A stretch of 64,000 nt of DNA. It comes from Rhodanobacter sp. B04. GTDB lineage: Bacteria > Pseudomonadota > Gammaproteobacteria > Xanthomonadales > Rhodanobacteraceae. Below the pieces are notes generated by a model that saw only the letters and a program-made list of their open reading frames with translations, was not told where the DNA came from and searched no databases. A program made the position numbers and the translations under genes. This document shows positions 57,134 through 64,000 of this stretch, piece after piece. The stretch lies in contig NZ_MUNV01000009.1 in NCBI RefSeq assembly GCF_002001125.1, forward strand, positions 124,001-188,000. Reading direction: 5' to 3'. Every line of letters begins with the position of its first letter. Position 1 is the first letter of the stretch.

Positions 57134-58147
57134 ATGTCCTACGCCAATCGTCAGCTGCGCCTGAAGACCCGCCCCGAAGGCCTGGTCAAGCGCGAGAACT
57201 TCGACCTGGTCGAACAGGCCGTGCCCGAGCTGAAGGACGGCGAGGTGCTGCTGCGTGTGCTGTACCTCTCGATGGACCCGACCAACCGCGTGTGGATGCG
57301 CGACATCCCGCAATACCTGCCGCCGGTGGCGATCGGCGAAGTGATGCGCGCGCTCGGCCTGGGCCGCGTGGTGCAATCGCGCTCGGCGCACTACCAGGTG
57401 GGCGACCTGGTGCAAGGCATCACCGGCTGGCAGGACTATCTGGTACTGCACGACAGCGCCAAGGGCTACGTGCGCCTGCCCGCCGATCCCGGCATTCCAC
57501 TGCCCACCCTGCTCGGCGCCTGCGGCATGAGCGGCGTCACCGCCTACTACGGCCTCACCGACATCGCCCCGGTGCAGCCCGGCGAAACCCTGGTGGTCTC
57601 CGCCGCCGCCGGCTCGGTCGGCTCCATCGCCGGCCAGATCGGCAAGATCCACGGCGCCCGCGTAGTCGGCATCGCCGGCGGCGCCGACAAGTGCCGCCAC
57701 CTCGTCGACGAACTCGGCTTCGACGCCGCCGTCGACTACAAGGCCGAAGACTTCAAGCAGCAACTCAAGGCGGCCACCCCCGACGGCGTCCACGTCAACT
57801 TCGAGAACGTCGGCGGCGAAGTGATGCGCGCGGTGCTCTCACGCATGGTCATCGGCGGCCGCATCGCGATGTGCGGGCTGATCTCCGGCTACAACAGCAA
57901 CGAGCGCCCCAGCGACGACTACGGCGTATTCGTGATGAAGCGCCTCAGCATGCGGGGGTTTCTGATTCTTGATTACACGAAGACACGCGAGGCGGTGCAG
58001 GTGCTGGGTGGGTGGATTCGCGAGGGGAAGTTGAAGGCCGAGGAGACGGTGGCGGAGGGACTGGAGAATGCGCCCGAGGTACTCAACCGGTTGTTTGATG
58101 GGAGTCATCGGGGGAAGTTGGTGTTGCGGGTGGACCCGCAGTCATAA
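57134..58147 (+). CDS. MDR-family NADP-dependent oxidoreductase (alkenal/enone reductase-like)
   Basis: A 337-residue zinc-free medium-chain dehydrogenase related to YncB/CurA and leukotriene B4 12-hydroxydehydrogenases. It shows SMDPTNRVWM near residue 50, the nucleotide-binding VVSAAAGSVGSIAGQIGKI, and the NVGGEV and NERPSDDYG blocks. Such enzymes reduce alpha,beta-unsaturated ketones or aldehydes with NADPH. It is the last gene of the operon, 41 bases after SDR 2. Confidence 0.88.
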   Translation: MSYANRQLRLKTRPEGLVKRENFDLVEQAVPELKDGEVLLRVLYLSMDPTNRVWMRDIPQYLPPVAIGEVMRALGLGRVVQSRSAHYQVGDLVQGITGWQDYLVLHDSAKGYVRLPADPGIPLPTLLGACGMSGVTAYYGLTDIAPVQPGETLVVSAAAGSVGSIAGQIGKIHGARVVGIAGGADKCRHLVDELGFDAAVDYKAEDFKQQLKAATPDGVHVNFENVGGEVMRAVLSRMVIGGRIAMCGLISGYNSNERPSDDYGVFVMKRLSMRGFLILDYTKTREAVQVLGGWIREGKLKAEETVAEGLENAPEVLNRLFDGSHRGKLVLRVDPQS

Positions 58148-58229
58148 GGTGCGCTTGTTGTGTAATGTCCACTATCAGCCATAGCGGACGCAGCCGGTTT
58201 CGGGAATTCGTTAGATTGGGGGCCCTCAG

Positions 58230-58670
58230 ATGCTTGGTTCGTGGATATTTGCCCTTGCTTTTCAGGTAGCCGGAGTCGCACCAATTCCACACGGGGGTGT
58301 ATCGAAAGTTGGCGCAGCTCCAGTTGAACTCACCTCTAGCGTCGAGCAGCTCTCTGTCGATGCATCAATGGGCAATGCGGTAGCGGCGTCGCTATTAAGT
58401 GACTACTTTCGCTATGAGAAAAATTACGATGCGAAATGGAAATATTGGGTATTAATTGCGGCTGAAAACGGTTACCTCGCATCGCAATTTGATGAATACA
58501 ATATTTTGAGAGTCAGTGACGACCCGATCTCTCAACGTCGAGCCCTCTACTGGCTTAAGAGATCCGCACAGGGAAATTATGAGAACGCAGTTATCGAGCT
58601 TCGGAGCTGTTTTCCACACGGTGATTTTGAACATCACGCTAATGGCTGCCTCGGCTCAAAGGCTCAATGA
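58230..58670 (+). CDS. Exported Sel1-like repeat protein, low GC
   Basis: A 146-residue protein. A signal peptide (MLGSWIFALAFQVAGVAPIP) is followed by two or three Sel1-like helical repeats (NAVAASLLSDYF, YWVLIAAENGYLASQF, RALYWLKRSAQGNYENA). Codons rich in AT (AAA, ATT, AAT, TAT) contrast sharply with neighbours, suggesting recent acquisition. Function unknown. The ATG has only a G-rich stretch upstream. Confidence 0.55.
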   Translation: MLGSWIFALAFQVAGVAPIPHGGVSKVGAAPVELTSSVEQLSVDASMGNAVAASLLSDYFRYEKNYDAKWKYWVLIAAENGYLASQFDEYNILRVSDDPISQRRALYWLKRSAQGNYENAVIELRSCFPHGDFEHHANGCLGSKAQ

Positions 58671-58856
58671 GTGGAATTCTCCTTGTGCTGACGTTCCCAC
58701 CTATCGGTCTCTGCTGCGAGAACGACACGGCATGTAGCTAATCTCCGCTACCGGTTGCTGCCTCAACCGGTCGATGCAGCAGTTTGTCAATATCGTTCTG
58801 GCTGATTCGCGAACGGCGTTGAAGCAAGAGCTTTCGTGCGCTTTCGGCACCCGAGT

Positions 58857-58945
58857 TACTTTCTCTTTGCGTGGCCAAAGAGAAAGCTAACCAAAGAGAA
58901 AGGCCACCCCGCTTGGCGCTTGCCGGGCATCCTGCCCGGCAAGTC
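58857..58945. repeat. Left arm of a large inverted repeat
   Basis: Contains hairpin CTTTCTCTTTG/CAAAGAGAAAG (58859-58886), then GGCCACCCCGCTTGGCGCTT and hairpin CTTGCCGGGCA-TCC-TGCCCGGCAAG (58919-58943, 11-bp stem). The right arm at 59244-59330 carries the same parts in reverse order and complement. Confidence 0.75.
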
Positions 58946-59167
58946 CGTGAGCCGGGGCCCCGGTAGAGCAGTGGGCCATCGTGCCCCGCACTCGATGGAG
59001 AGCTGAAAGCACACAAGCAACAACAAGAGCAAAGCATCGCTCAACGGTTGTTTTGCTCTTGTTCCACTTCTTTTGATCTGGCTCTTCTGAAAAGTACGCG
59101 CAGGATGCGCGTTGCTCTACCCGGGGCCCCTCTGAAGCGGCGGGCGGGTGGAGGAAAGCCCGCAGGG

Positions 59168-59214
59168 TGGCCGGCATGGATGCCGGCCAGTTTGGCGTCA
59201 GGGCAGGATGCCCT
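59168..59214. repeat. Two short GGATGCC hairpins inside the repeat region
   Basis: TGGCCGGCA-TGGA-TGCCGGCCA (59168-59189, 9-bp stem) and AGGGCA-GGA-TGCCCT (59200-59214, 6-bp stem). Both share the apex GCA-(T)GGA-TGC with the outer hairpins. Confidence 0.7.
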
Positions 59215-59243
59215 GTCGACAAACCCCGTAGCCCGACCGCGGA

Positions 59244-59330
59244 CCTTGCGGGCAGGGATGCCCGCAAGGCGCGTAAGCGGGGTGCCCCTCCCTTTGGTTA
59301 CTTTCTCTCGGGCAAGCGAGAGAAAGTGAC
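59244..59330. repeat. Right arm of a large inverted repeat
   Basis: Contains hairpin CCTTGCGGGCA-GGGA-TGCCCGCAAGG (59244-59269), AAGCGGGGTGCCCCTCCCTT, and hairpin ACTTTCTCTCG-GGCAAG-CGAGAGAAAGT (59300-59327). Complement of the left arm with some divergence. Confidence 0.75.
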
Positions 59331-59397
59331 TCGCCCTCCGAAGGAGGACGAAAGCTCTTGCTTCAAAAATGGCAACGGCCGAAACCGCCAAACCCAC

Positions 59398-60366
59398 TCA
59401 ATCCGAAATCGCCAACACACACTCATCCGCACCGTAACTGCGACAACAAACCGGAAAGATCGACAGACTGCCCGGCGCAATGGCAGCCCCTAGCAACCCC
59501 TCCAGGAAACCACTGAAGAAACTGCACCCGGAGTGGCCATGCTCGGCGCAAAGCGCACTGTCCTGGATGTGCAGCTGGGCGCCCTGCAGGTCAACCTCGG
59601 CCAGGGCGCGCAGCGCCGGAACCCCGATACGCTCGATCGCGTCATGCAGATCGAGCCCTCCATCCAGCGCGTACTCGCGCTCGAACACCCACCCCCCGAT
59701 GCGCTGCCCAGCCAATGCCAGCGACGACTCGCGCGCCGCTTCGGCAACCGTGCGATCCAGCGCCAGCAACTGCGGCACGATCCGTGGATAGTCGTATTCC
59801 AGTCCACGCAACAGCTTGTCTACAGCCGGTTCGTCCGGCCCCTGCGGGATCAACTCGACGAACGGTGCCGCCGCCGCGGGTGCAGGTGCTGCAGCCGGTC
59901 GCGGCGGATTGGGCAGGATGAACTCGAACTCCGGCTCGGACTCCCGCTCGGGCGGCAACTGCTGTGCTTCCGGCACATCCACGATCGCAGGCGCCACCAC
60001 CGGCTCGGGCTGATCGACTAGCTTTGGTGCCACTGCCGCAGCAGCTGGCGCTGGTTCCAGCATGGGAGCGGGCGGAGCCGTATACGGCGACGGCTTGCGC
60101 GATGCGGCGAAATGCGGCCTCGATTCGCCTTCGACGTACGGCTCGACTTTCAAACTGAGAAAGCGGTCATACGCGTTCAACGCCGACACGAGCGCCCGCT
60201 TCTTGAGCCAGGGTCCGCGCACCACCATCGTCATCAGGATGCCGTGCGGATCCTGCACCAGACGCTGCCGCTGCAAGGTGAATCCGTTGGCGATGACGAA
60301 CCCGCCAACTTCAATGAGCAGGCCCTCCCGACTTTCCGAGAGCGCCTGGATTTCCAGCTCGATCAT
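59398..60366 (-). CDS. V4R-domain protein with ACT-like start and Pro/Ala linker
   Basis: A 322-residue soluble protein. The N-terminal 75 residues (VGGFVIANGFTLQRQRLVQD, ILMTMVVRG) look like an ACT-type ligand or dimerisation fold. A Pro/Ala-rich linker spans about 90-185. The C-terminal part is V4R-like: SALCAEHGHSGCSFFSGFLE followed by VCCRSYGADECVLAIS, with conserved Cys residues in the pattern of 4-vinyl-reductase domains that bind small ligands or metals. Likely a sensor; partner unknown. No signal peptide. Confidence 0.68.
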   Translation of the reverse strand: MIELEIQALSESREGLLIEVGGFVIANGFTLQRQRLVQDPHGILMTMVVRGPWLKKRALVSALNAYDRFLSLKVEPYVEGESRPHFAASRKPSPYTAPPAPMLEPAPAAAAVAPKLVDQPEPVVAPAIVDVPEAQQLPPERESEPEFEFILPNPPRPAAAPAPAAAAPFVELIPQGPDEPAVDKLLRGLEYDYPRIVPQLLALDRTVAEAARESSLALAGQRIGGWVFEREYALDGGLDLHDAIERIGVPALRALAEVDLQGAQLHIQDSALCAEHGHSGCSFFSGFLEGLLGAAIAPGSLSIFPVCCRSYGADECVLAISD

Positions 60367-60625
60367 CAGGCCCCCCTGTATTCGATGCCGGTGAAGCAGA
60401 TTGTGAGGAATGCGATGTCCGTCTCGGCGTACAGACGATGGGCTGCAGCTGAAGACTGCAATGACAGGTCTGGATTCTATGATCTACGGGGCGGCATTTG
60501 TGCGAAGCGCTTCCGGTACCGCGCCGAAAAACCTCACCGCACCCGGACCAGACGGGTGCCCCGATGAATGGCCGAAGCAGCCGGCACCTTGCAGGTACCG
60601 GCCTGCTTGAAGCCCTGCCACGCCT

Positions 60626-63304
60626 TCAGCGCATGATCGCCACCGGATCCTGCTTCGCCTTCAGCGCGCTGCACAACTGGATCGATTCGCTGGTCTGCGC
60701 CAGGCCGCGATCGATGCCGTCGGCGTCCTGCATGCGCGACTTGAAGAATGCCTGCAGGCGATCGTGTTCCGGCTGCGAGCAGCCACCGCCTGCCGCCAGT
60801 CGCGGCAGGTATCCGCCCGCGAAGCTGCCGGTGCGCGCCAGCACCTGCGAGTAGTGCGTCGTGAACCATTGCCACATCGCATCGCGGCCAGTGTTGGTGT
60901 CGCGATCGCCCATCAGCAGCATGGCCATTTCGCCCACCTTGACCTGCTTGTCCAGCGCGAAGTTGCGCACCGCGTCGGTCAGGGCAGGATCCTCCACGCT
61001 CGACAGGCCACCGAGGATGCTGTTGCGCAGCGCTGCGTCGCTGGTCTTCGGCAGCTCGCCGAGCAAGGCATCGACTGCCGGCTTGCCCTGCTCCTGGGCA
61101 GCCACGCCCAGCGCATCACCAAGCAGATCAGGATCGGCTGCAGTCAGATCCAGGCGGCCATCCGGCCTGGGCTTGAGTGCAGCCTCACCCTGCCTGAGCA
61201 GGGCTGCGCGCACTTGGGGCAACTTGAAGTCGAACGCCAGGCTGCTGGCGAGCGTGCTGCGCAACAAGGCATCGCCCTCGGATTCGCCCGCCTTGCGCCG
61301 GTAGCCAAGCTGTTCCAGTCGCGGCAGGTAGGCGTCCTTCACCCATGCGGCCAGACGGGCACGCTGGGCATCGGTGGTGGCTTCGTTGTGGTAAATCCAT
61401 TCGACCTGACTCAGCGGAGCGGTGCTCACCTCGCGGATCTTCGAGCTCGTCAGCGGCTGCAATGCCGCCAGCACGTCGCCGGCATCCAGATCGCCATGGC
61501 GGAAGCTGGCGTTGACCGCGTCGGCATACGCCAACTGCTCGGCGTCGCTGAGCTTGCCGACCTGCTTGATCAGGCCGCTCAGTTCGGTCTTGCCCAGGCT
61601 GAAGCGGTAATAGCCGCTGGCATTCGCGTTCGGCATGATCCAGGTCGGGTTGCTGGCGTCGGCCAGCACCATCGAGCCGGTCGCCTGGTCGAGCATGTCG
61701 CAGCTGACCTTGCTGCCGTCCGCCGTGCCGTAACGCACGCACACCGGCACGCCCCAGATGCGCTTCGCATCGCCACTGCTGCCGACCGGCAGGTAGCGGC
61801 TCTGGCTCAAATGCAGCACGGTCTTGCCATCCTTCTGCTCCAGCCTGGTCTGCACGTAAGGCACGCCGGACTGGTCGAGGAAGCTGTTGAACGCATGCTT
61901 GAACGCGTCGCCCTTACCGGCGGCCGTGGCGATCGCGCCGACCAGATCACTGGCCACGGCATTGCCGAACTTGTGCTGCTGGATATACGCCTGCATGCCT
62001 TTCTGGAAGGTCTTCTCGCCGACGTAGTTCTCGAACATGGCGATCACGCCGGCACCCTTCTGGTAGGTGATGCCGTCGAATGCGGTCTCGATGTCGCCAT
62101 TGCCGGTAATCGGCTGGCGGATCTTGCGCGCGCTGACCAGGCTGTCGCTGCTCATCGCACCCTGCACGCCACGCACCCGGTCGAGATCGGCGCGGTATTC
62201 CGGATGCACCTGCATCGTCACCTTTTGCTGCATCCAGGTGGCGAACGCCTCGTTGAGCCAGATGTCGTTCCACCATTCCAGCGTCACCGTGTCGCCGGTC
62301 CACTGGTGCGCCAGCTCGTGCGCGGTGACGTTGAACGACCCCTGCACGTTGCGCGCCGGCGAATCCTTGTCGAGCAGCAGCAGCCAGTCGCGGAAGGTGA
62401 CCAGGCCGGCGTTCTCCATCGCACCGGCGGCGAAGTCCGGCGCGGCGAGCACGTCGAGCTTGTCCCACGGATAACCGAAGCCGTAGTAGTTCTCCAGCGC
62501 CTGGATGATGCTCGGCGTCTCGCCGAGCACATGCGACATGCGATGGGCTTCGCCGGCGGAGGCGATGCCGCGTAGCGGCAGCGGCGTGGAACGATAGGCG
62601 TTCGGCGCGATGTCCGGACCCTTGGCGATGTCCCATGGCCCCACGCCGAACGCCACCAGATAGGTCGGCAGCGGCAGCGTCTGCGCGAAGGTCAGCGTCT
62701 TCCAGCCGGCACCGGCCGGCGTCTCCTTGGTCTGCTGGGTGTTCGCCACCGCGGTATCGCTATCGGGAATCGTCAGGCTGATATCGAATGGCGTCTTGAA
62801 GCCTGGCTCGTCGAAGCTCGGAAACGCGAAGCGTGCGCTGATCGGCTCCATCTGCGTCATCGCATACGGCTGGCCCTTGGCGCTGACCTTGTACAGGCCC
62901 TGCAGCTGCGCATTGAGCGGCGCGGTGTAGTCGAAGCGCAAGGTCAGCTCCTGCGGCTTCAGCGTGCTGCCGAAATCCACCCGCACCACGCCGGCCTTGG
63001 GATCCGCATTGACGTATTTGCCCGCATGCACCTTGCCGGCCGCGTCGGTGATTTCCACCTTGGACACTTTCAGCTCATTACCGTCCAGCCACAGGTGGTC
63101 GGAAGCCTGGGTCAGCTTGACCTTGATCGTGGTGGTGCCGGAGAAATCCTCCTTCGCCGGATCGACCTTGAACGACAGCTGGTACGACTGCGGCACCGCC
63201 CAGTGCGGCAGGCGGCCCTGGGGCGCTTGTTCGGTGGTGGCGAATGCAGCACCGCAGCAGGCGGCGAGCGCGGTCGTCAGGAGGGGGCGAACGATGCGGC
63301 GCAT
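60626..63304 (-). CDS. M1-family aminopeptidase, exported
   Basis: An 892-residue zinc aminopeptidase. A signal peptide (LLTTALAACCGAAFA-T) directs it to the periplasm. The exopeptidase motif GAMENAG and zinc motif HELAHQWTGD with NEAFATW are intact, and an ERAP-like helical C-terminal domain follows. It differs from cytoplasmic PepN in its signal and sequence. AGGGAAAG precedes the ATG at 63304. The C-terminus ends KQDPVAIMR. Confidence 0.92.
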   Translation of the reverse strand: MRRIVRPLLTTALAACCGAAFATTEQAPQGRLPHWAVPQSYQLSFKVDPAKEDFSGTTTIKVKLTQASDHLWLDGNELKVSKVEITDAAGKVHAGKYVNADPKAGVVRVDFGSTLKPQELTLRFDYTAPLNAQLQGLYKVSAKGQPYAMTQMEPISARFAFPSFDEPGFKTPFDISLTIPDSDTAVANTQQTKETPAGAGWKTLTFAQTLPLPTYLVAFGVGPWDIAKGPDIAPNAYRSTPLPLRGIASAGEAHRMSHVLGETPSIIQALENYYGFGYPWDKLDVLAAPDFAAGAMENAGLVTFRDWLLLLDKDSPARNVQGSFNVTAHELAHQWTGDTVTLEWWNDIWLNEAFATWMQQKVTMQVHPEYRADLDRVRGVQGAMSSDSLVSARKIRQPITGNGDIETAFDGITYQKGAGVIAMFENYVGEKTFQKGMQAYIQQHKFGNAVASDLVGAIATAAGKGDAFKHAFNSFLDQSGVPYVQTRLEQKDGKTVLHLSQSRYLPVGSSGDAKRIWGVPVCVRYGTADGSKVSCDMLDQATGSMVLADASNPTWIMPNANASGYYRFSLGKTELSGLIKQVGKLSDAEQLAYADAVNASFRHGDLDAGDVLAALQPLTSSKIREVSTAPLSQVEWIYHNEATTDAQRARLAAWVKDAYLPRLEQLGYRRKAGESEGDALLRSTLASSLAFDFKLPQVRAALLRQGEAALKPRPDGRLDLTAADPDLLGDALGVAAQEQGKPAVDALLGELPKTSDAALRNSILGGLSSVEDPALTDAVRNFALDKQVKVGEMAMLLMGDRDTNTGRDAMWQWFTTHYSQVLARTGSFAGGYLPRLAAGGGCSQPEHDRLQAFFKSRMQDADGIDRGLAQTSESIQLCSALKAKQDPVAIMR

Positions 63305-63433
63305 GGGCTTTCCCTGGGTTGTGTAGAACACCCACGCTAAGACCCAACATGACTTTCGACCCAGTGCCAGAAGGCATGGCAGCTCCGCGCCCGAAACCCG
63401 GCACACCCGGCGCGCTCCGCCTGCATGAGGGCG

Positions 63434-63468
63434 AAAAAAAGCCGGCGGTGAAATGACTTCACCGCCGG
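63434..63468 (-). terminator. Strong Rho-independent terminator on the minus strand between oxyR and the aminopeptidase gene
   Basis: On the minus strand: CCGGCGGTGAA-GTCAT-TTCACCGCCGG, an 11-bp perfect stem, followed by C and seven T. It cannot serve a plus-strand transcript because there is no T-run on that side. The aminopeptidase gene starts 130 bases further on, so the terminator must end a short transcript that begins between it and oxyR. Confidence 0.88.
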
Positions 63469-63562
63469 TGGGGTCTGCGCATCAGGGAGGGAGGGGACTC
63501 CTGACGCGCATGGGCTGCTGTCGGCCCGTCGGGTGGCGGGGACACCATGGGCGACGCCGACG
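63434..63562 (-). ncRNA. Candidate peroxide-induced small RNA divergent from oxyR
   Basis: About 129 nt predicted, from a start near 63562 (7 bases after TATGGT at 63574-63569) to the T-run of the terminator at 63434. The middle forms a long hairpin at 63476-63510: an 11-bp stem (TGCGCGTCAGG with CCTGATGCGCA, one G-U pair) whose 13-base loop holds CCCCTCCCTC. C-rich loops of this kind pair with Shine-Dalgarno sequences in known small RNAs. Position and control resemble E. coli oxyS, but there is no sequence resemblance that I can see. No good open frame with a ribosome site is present. Expression is inferred, not shown. Confidence 0.6.
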
Positions 63563-63568
63563 GCACAA

Positions 63569-63597
63569 ACCATAGAACCCATGCTTGCATCGTTCAA
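63569..63597 (-). promoter_or_regulatory. Sigma70-type promoter firing away from oxyR
   Basis: On the minus strand: TTGAAC (63597-63592), a 17-base spacer and TATGGT (63574-63569). It abuts the OxyR site at 63598-63634, the position used by OxyR to activate target promoters. Confidence 0.7.
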
Positions 63598-63634
63598 ATT
63601 GATTGTTACCATCGCTGCCATAGGTTGAATCTAT
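63598..63634. promoter_or_regulatory. OxyR tetramer-type binding site
   Basis: Read on the minus strand: ATAG-N7-CTAT-N7-ATGG-N7-CAAT, against the OxyR consensus of four ATAG/CTAT elements with 7-base gaps. The first half-site is perfect, including the inner T and A positions (ATAGATTCAACCTAT); the second half has one change in each tetramer. It is 20 bases before the oxyR start and directly upstream of the -35 of the divergent promoter. It could therefore repress oxyR and activate the other promoter. Confidence 0.75.
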
Positions 63635-63653
63635 TGCTTCAGCGAGGCGCACG

Positions 63654-64000
63654 ATGAACCTGCGGGATCTGCAATACCTGGTGGCACTGGCCGAACATCG
63701 CCACTTCGGCCGCGCCGCGGACGCCTGCTTCGTCAGCCAGCCGACCCTGTCCACCCAGATCAAGAAGCTCGAGGACGAGCTTGGCGTGCCGCTGGTCGAA
63801 CGCACGCCGCGCAAGGTGCTGCTGACCGAGGTCGGCCGCGACATCGCCATCCGCGCACGCGACGTGCTCAACGAGATCGAGCAGATCCGCGGCGTGGCCC
63901 GGCGCACGCTCGATCCGGAATCCGGCACCGTGCGGCTGGGCATCTTCCCGACGCTGGGCCCTTACCTGTTGCCGCACGCGCTGCCGCTGGTGCGCGCGGC
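63654..64000 (+). CDS. oxyR: LysR-type peroxide sensor OxyR, N-terminal part (continues past window)
   Basis: The first 115 residues: the winged HTH (MNLRDLQYLVALAEHRHFGR AADACFVSQPTLSTQIKKLE DE) and the linker helix with GIFPTLGPYLLPHALP, which is characteristic of OxyR rather than other LysR proteins. The redox cysteines would lie beyond the window. AGCGAGG-type purines precede the ATG. The upstream region holds a matching OxyR site, which supports the name through expected autoregulation. Confidence 0.85.
   Translation, partial: MNLRDLQYLVALAEHRHFGRAADACFVSQPTLSTQIKKLEDELGVPLVERTPRKVLLTEVGRDIAIRARDVLNEIEQIRGVARRTLDPESGTVRLGIFPTLGPYLLPHALPLVRA

Larger units (their letters stand above)
58671..59397. 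other. 730-base gene-free stretch built of hairpins
   Basis: No coding region recognised. It holds a stemmed ACCGGTTG/CAACCGGT hairpin at 58750-58771 and the inverted-repeat pair at 58857-58945 and 59244-59330 listed separately. Between these are further short hairpins of the form GGCA-GGA-TGCC. Confidence 0.7.

Noticed and set aside
58750-58771. Terminator for the Sel1-like gene
   Set aside because: The 8-bp ACCGGTTG/CAACCGGT stem has no T-run, so it is reported only as a hairpin.
58857-59330. CRISPR array in the hairpin-rich stretch
   Set aside because: The repeated parts are palindromes of different stem sequence with irregular spacing, and no cas genes are nearby.
60580-60602. Terminator downstream of the M1 aminopeptidase gene
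   Set aside because: The GCCGGCACC / GGTACCGGC stem is imperfect and has no T-tract on either strand.

Overview
The window reads as chromosome of a high-GC gammaproteobacterium of the Xanthomonadales, most likely Rhodanobacteraceae (Rhodanobacter/Dyella-like). The assignment rests on lineage-typical genes: a fused aspartate kinase/diaminopimelate decarboxylase, the murD2-murL pair for the Xanthomonas-type D-Glu route of peptidoglycan synthesis, proline-rich TonB-like proteins and TonB-dependent receptors. Coding density is high. No rRNA, tRNA, CRISPR array or prophage was seen.

Layout. 1-4.4 kb: end of an M13 peptidase, a secreted DUF6795-like protein with a class 3 lipase, then murD2. 4.4-10.7 kb: murL, a DUF559 gene broken by an amber codon inside inverted repeats, the lysine-pathway fusion enzyme and class I fumarase. 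10.8-16.7 kb: a small outer-membrane barrel, an APC permease, and an IorAB-like molybdenum hydroxylase pair that has lost key residues in both subunits. 16.8-23.5 kb: two tandem proline-rich membrane-anchored paralogues, a second EF-G, a DUF6438 lipoprotein and a GreB-like factor. 23.5-30.1 kb: a six-gene MoxR/DUF58/DUF4350/DUF4129/SpoIIM/RDD membrane operon. 30.2-36.6 kb: SET methyltransferase, lipoprotein plus acyl-CoA dehydrogenase behind a CAAAC-N4-GTTTG palindrome, RNB ribonuclease, GNAT, SapC-like protein. 36.76-37.24 kb: a 478-bp IS1-like remnant with exact ends and an 8-bp target duplication. 37.3-46 kb: HNH nuclease, dxs with an hpnN-like exporter, a TonB-dependent receptor and prmC. 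46-50 kb: a 1380-residue polytopic membrane protein of unknown function. 50.3-58.1 kb: an esterase lipoprotein, then a LysR regulator divergent from a six-gene operon (acyl-CoA dehydrogenase, APH-type kinase, histidine phosphatase, two SDRs, one MDR) that resembles 4-hydroxyacyl-CoA catabolism. 58.1-60.4 kb: a low-GC Sel1-like gene, a gene-free stretch of hairpins, and a V4R-domain protein. 60.6-64 kb: an M1 aminopeptidase and the start of oxyR.

The most striking item that no gene list would show lies between the aminopeptidase and oxyR. A near-canonical OxyR tetramer site abuts a good sigma70 promoter pointing away from oxyR. About 129 nt downstream is a strong Rho-independent terminator, and the predicted RNA carries a long stem with a CCCUCCC loop. 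This looks like an OxyS-positioned, peroxide-induced small RNA. Second is the IorAB-like pair, which lacks both the plant-type [2Fe-2S] cysteines and the catalytic glutamate. All family assignments come from reading the sequence and from memory of the families; no searches were run.
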